NCBI GenBank assembly: GCA_948762645.1
Contig: CAQBRY010000045.1
Span: 1 to 13,735 of the forward strand
Length of the DNA: 13,735 nt
Origin: an uncultured Eubacteriales bacterium
Lineage (GTDB): Bacteria > Bacillota > Clostridia > Oscillospirales > Acutalibacteraceae
Direction of reading: 5' to 3'
Part shown: positions 13,644 through 13,735 of the stretch, piece after piece
Layout of the letters: every line of letters starts with the position of its first letter
Position numbering within the stretch: position 1 is the stretch's first letter
Notes under the pieces: model-generated
The model's database searches: none
The model's input: only the letters and a program-made list of their open reading frames with translations
Told to the model about the DNA's origin: nothing
Position numbers and translations under genes: made by a program

Positions 13644-13735
13644 TTGAAAAATAATAAAAATGAAAAAGAAGTATTATTTAAAGGTAAAATAGTAAGACCT
13701 GTATTTGAAAGCGAAGATTATAGAGTGTATGCGGT
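13644..13735 (+). CDS. N-terminus of a probable RecD-like helicase (runs off the window)
   Basis: TTG 13644 follows GAGGT by eight bases and opens a frame that stays open to the window end (30 codons). The visible protein begins with a Lys/Asn-rich stretch and then VLFKGKIVRPVFES and DYRVYAV, which resembles the beta-strand start of RecD2-type helicases, where the pattern is G-x-V ... F ... Y-x-V. No Walker motif can be seen in so little sequence, so the product is provisional. It sits 13 bases after the polymerase gene and belongs to the same operon. Confidence 0.5.
   Translation, partial: MKNNKNEKEVLFKGKIVRPVFESEDYRVYA

Overview
The window looks like the early and replication region of a tailed phage (or prophage) of a low-GC Gram-positive host, most likely a clostridial or Lachnospiraceae-type bacterium. 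The reasons are very AT-rich DNA, strong AGGAGG-like ribosome binding sites before nearly every gene, frequent UUG starts, tight same-strand packing, many very small genes of phage-hypothetical type, and a self-contained set of replication genes. No integrase, repressor, structural or lysis gene is visible, so lifestyle cannot be judged.

Layout. Positions 1-1426 hold an envelope-type cluster: a possible gene tail, a beta-sandwich-type lipoprotein, a lone minus-strand two-helix membrane protein bounded by a 14-bp inverted repeat, a small membrane protein, and a second lipoprotein. Positions 1444-3099 hold six small genes: a compositional mosaic, two small Cys-containing proteins, an HD/DUF5662-like protein, and two of unknown role. 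Positions 3100-3339 are non-coding and contain the most unusual structure here. Two hairpins have loops that are perfectly complementary over 7 nt (a potential kissing loop). Between them lie competing pairings, a terminator-like stem followed by five T, and a 19-bp AT palindrome. A 52-aa gene follows.

Positions 3557 to the end form one long replication operon: an SSB-like protein with an acidic tail, a hairpin spacer, a RecA-like (Sak4-type) ATPase, a 153-aa unknown at the position where helicase loaders often sit, a DnaB-like helicase, a DnaG-like primase, a PD-(D/E)XK nuclease, a DnaE-type DNA polymerase III alpha subunit, and the start of a probable RecD-like helicase. Together these would coat ssDNA, anneal or recombine it, unwind, prime, process and synthesise DNA. 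No sliding clamp, clamp loader or separate proofreading exonuclease is seen, so those probably come from the host or lie outside the window.

Three things stand out. First, three genes, including the helicase, appear to start at AUA or AUU behind a well-placed Shine-Dalgarno. ATG/GTG/TTG-only start calling puts these starts in the wrong place, and it cuts 53 residues from the helicase. Second, the SSB-like protein and the nuclease end in the same acidic tail, SWLD(K/N)L. Third, the kissing-loop RNA candidate sits just upstream of the replication genes. Family assignments are from reading the proteins by eye; no database search was run.
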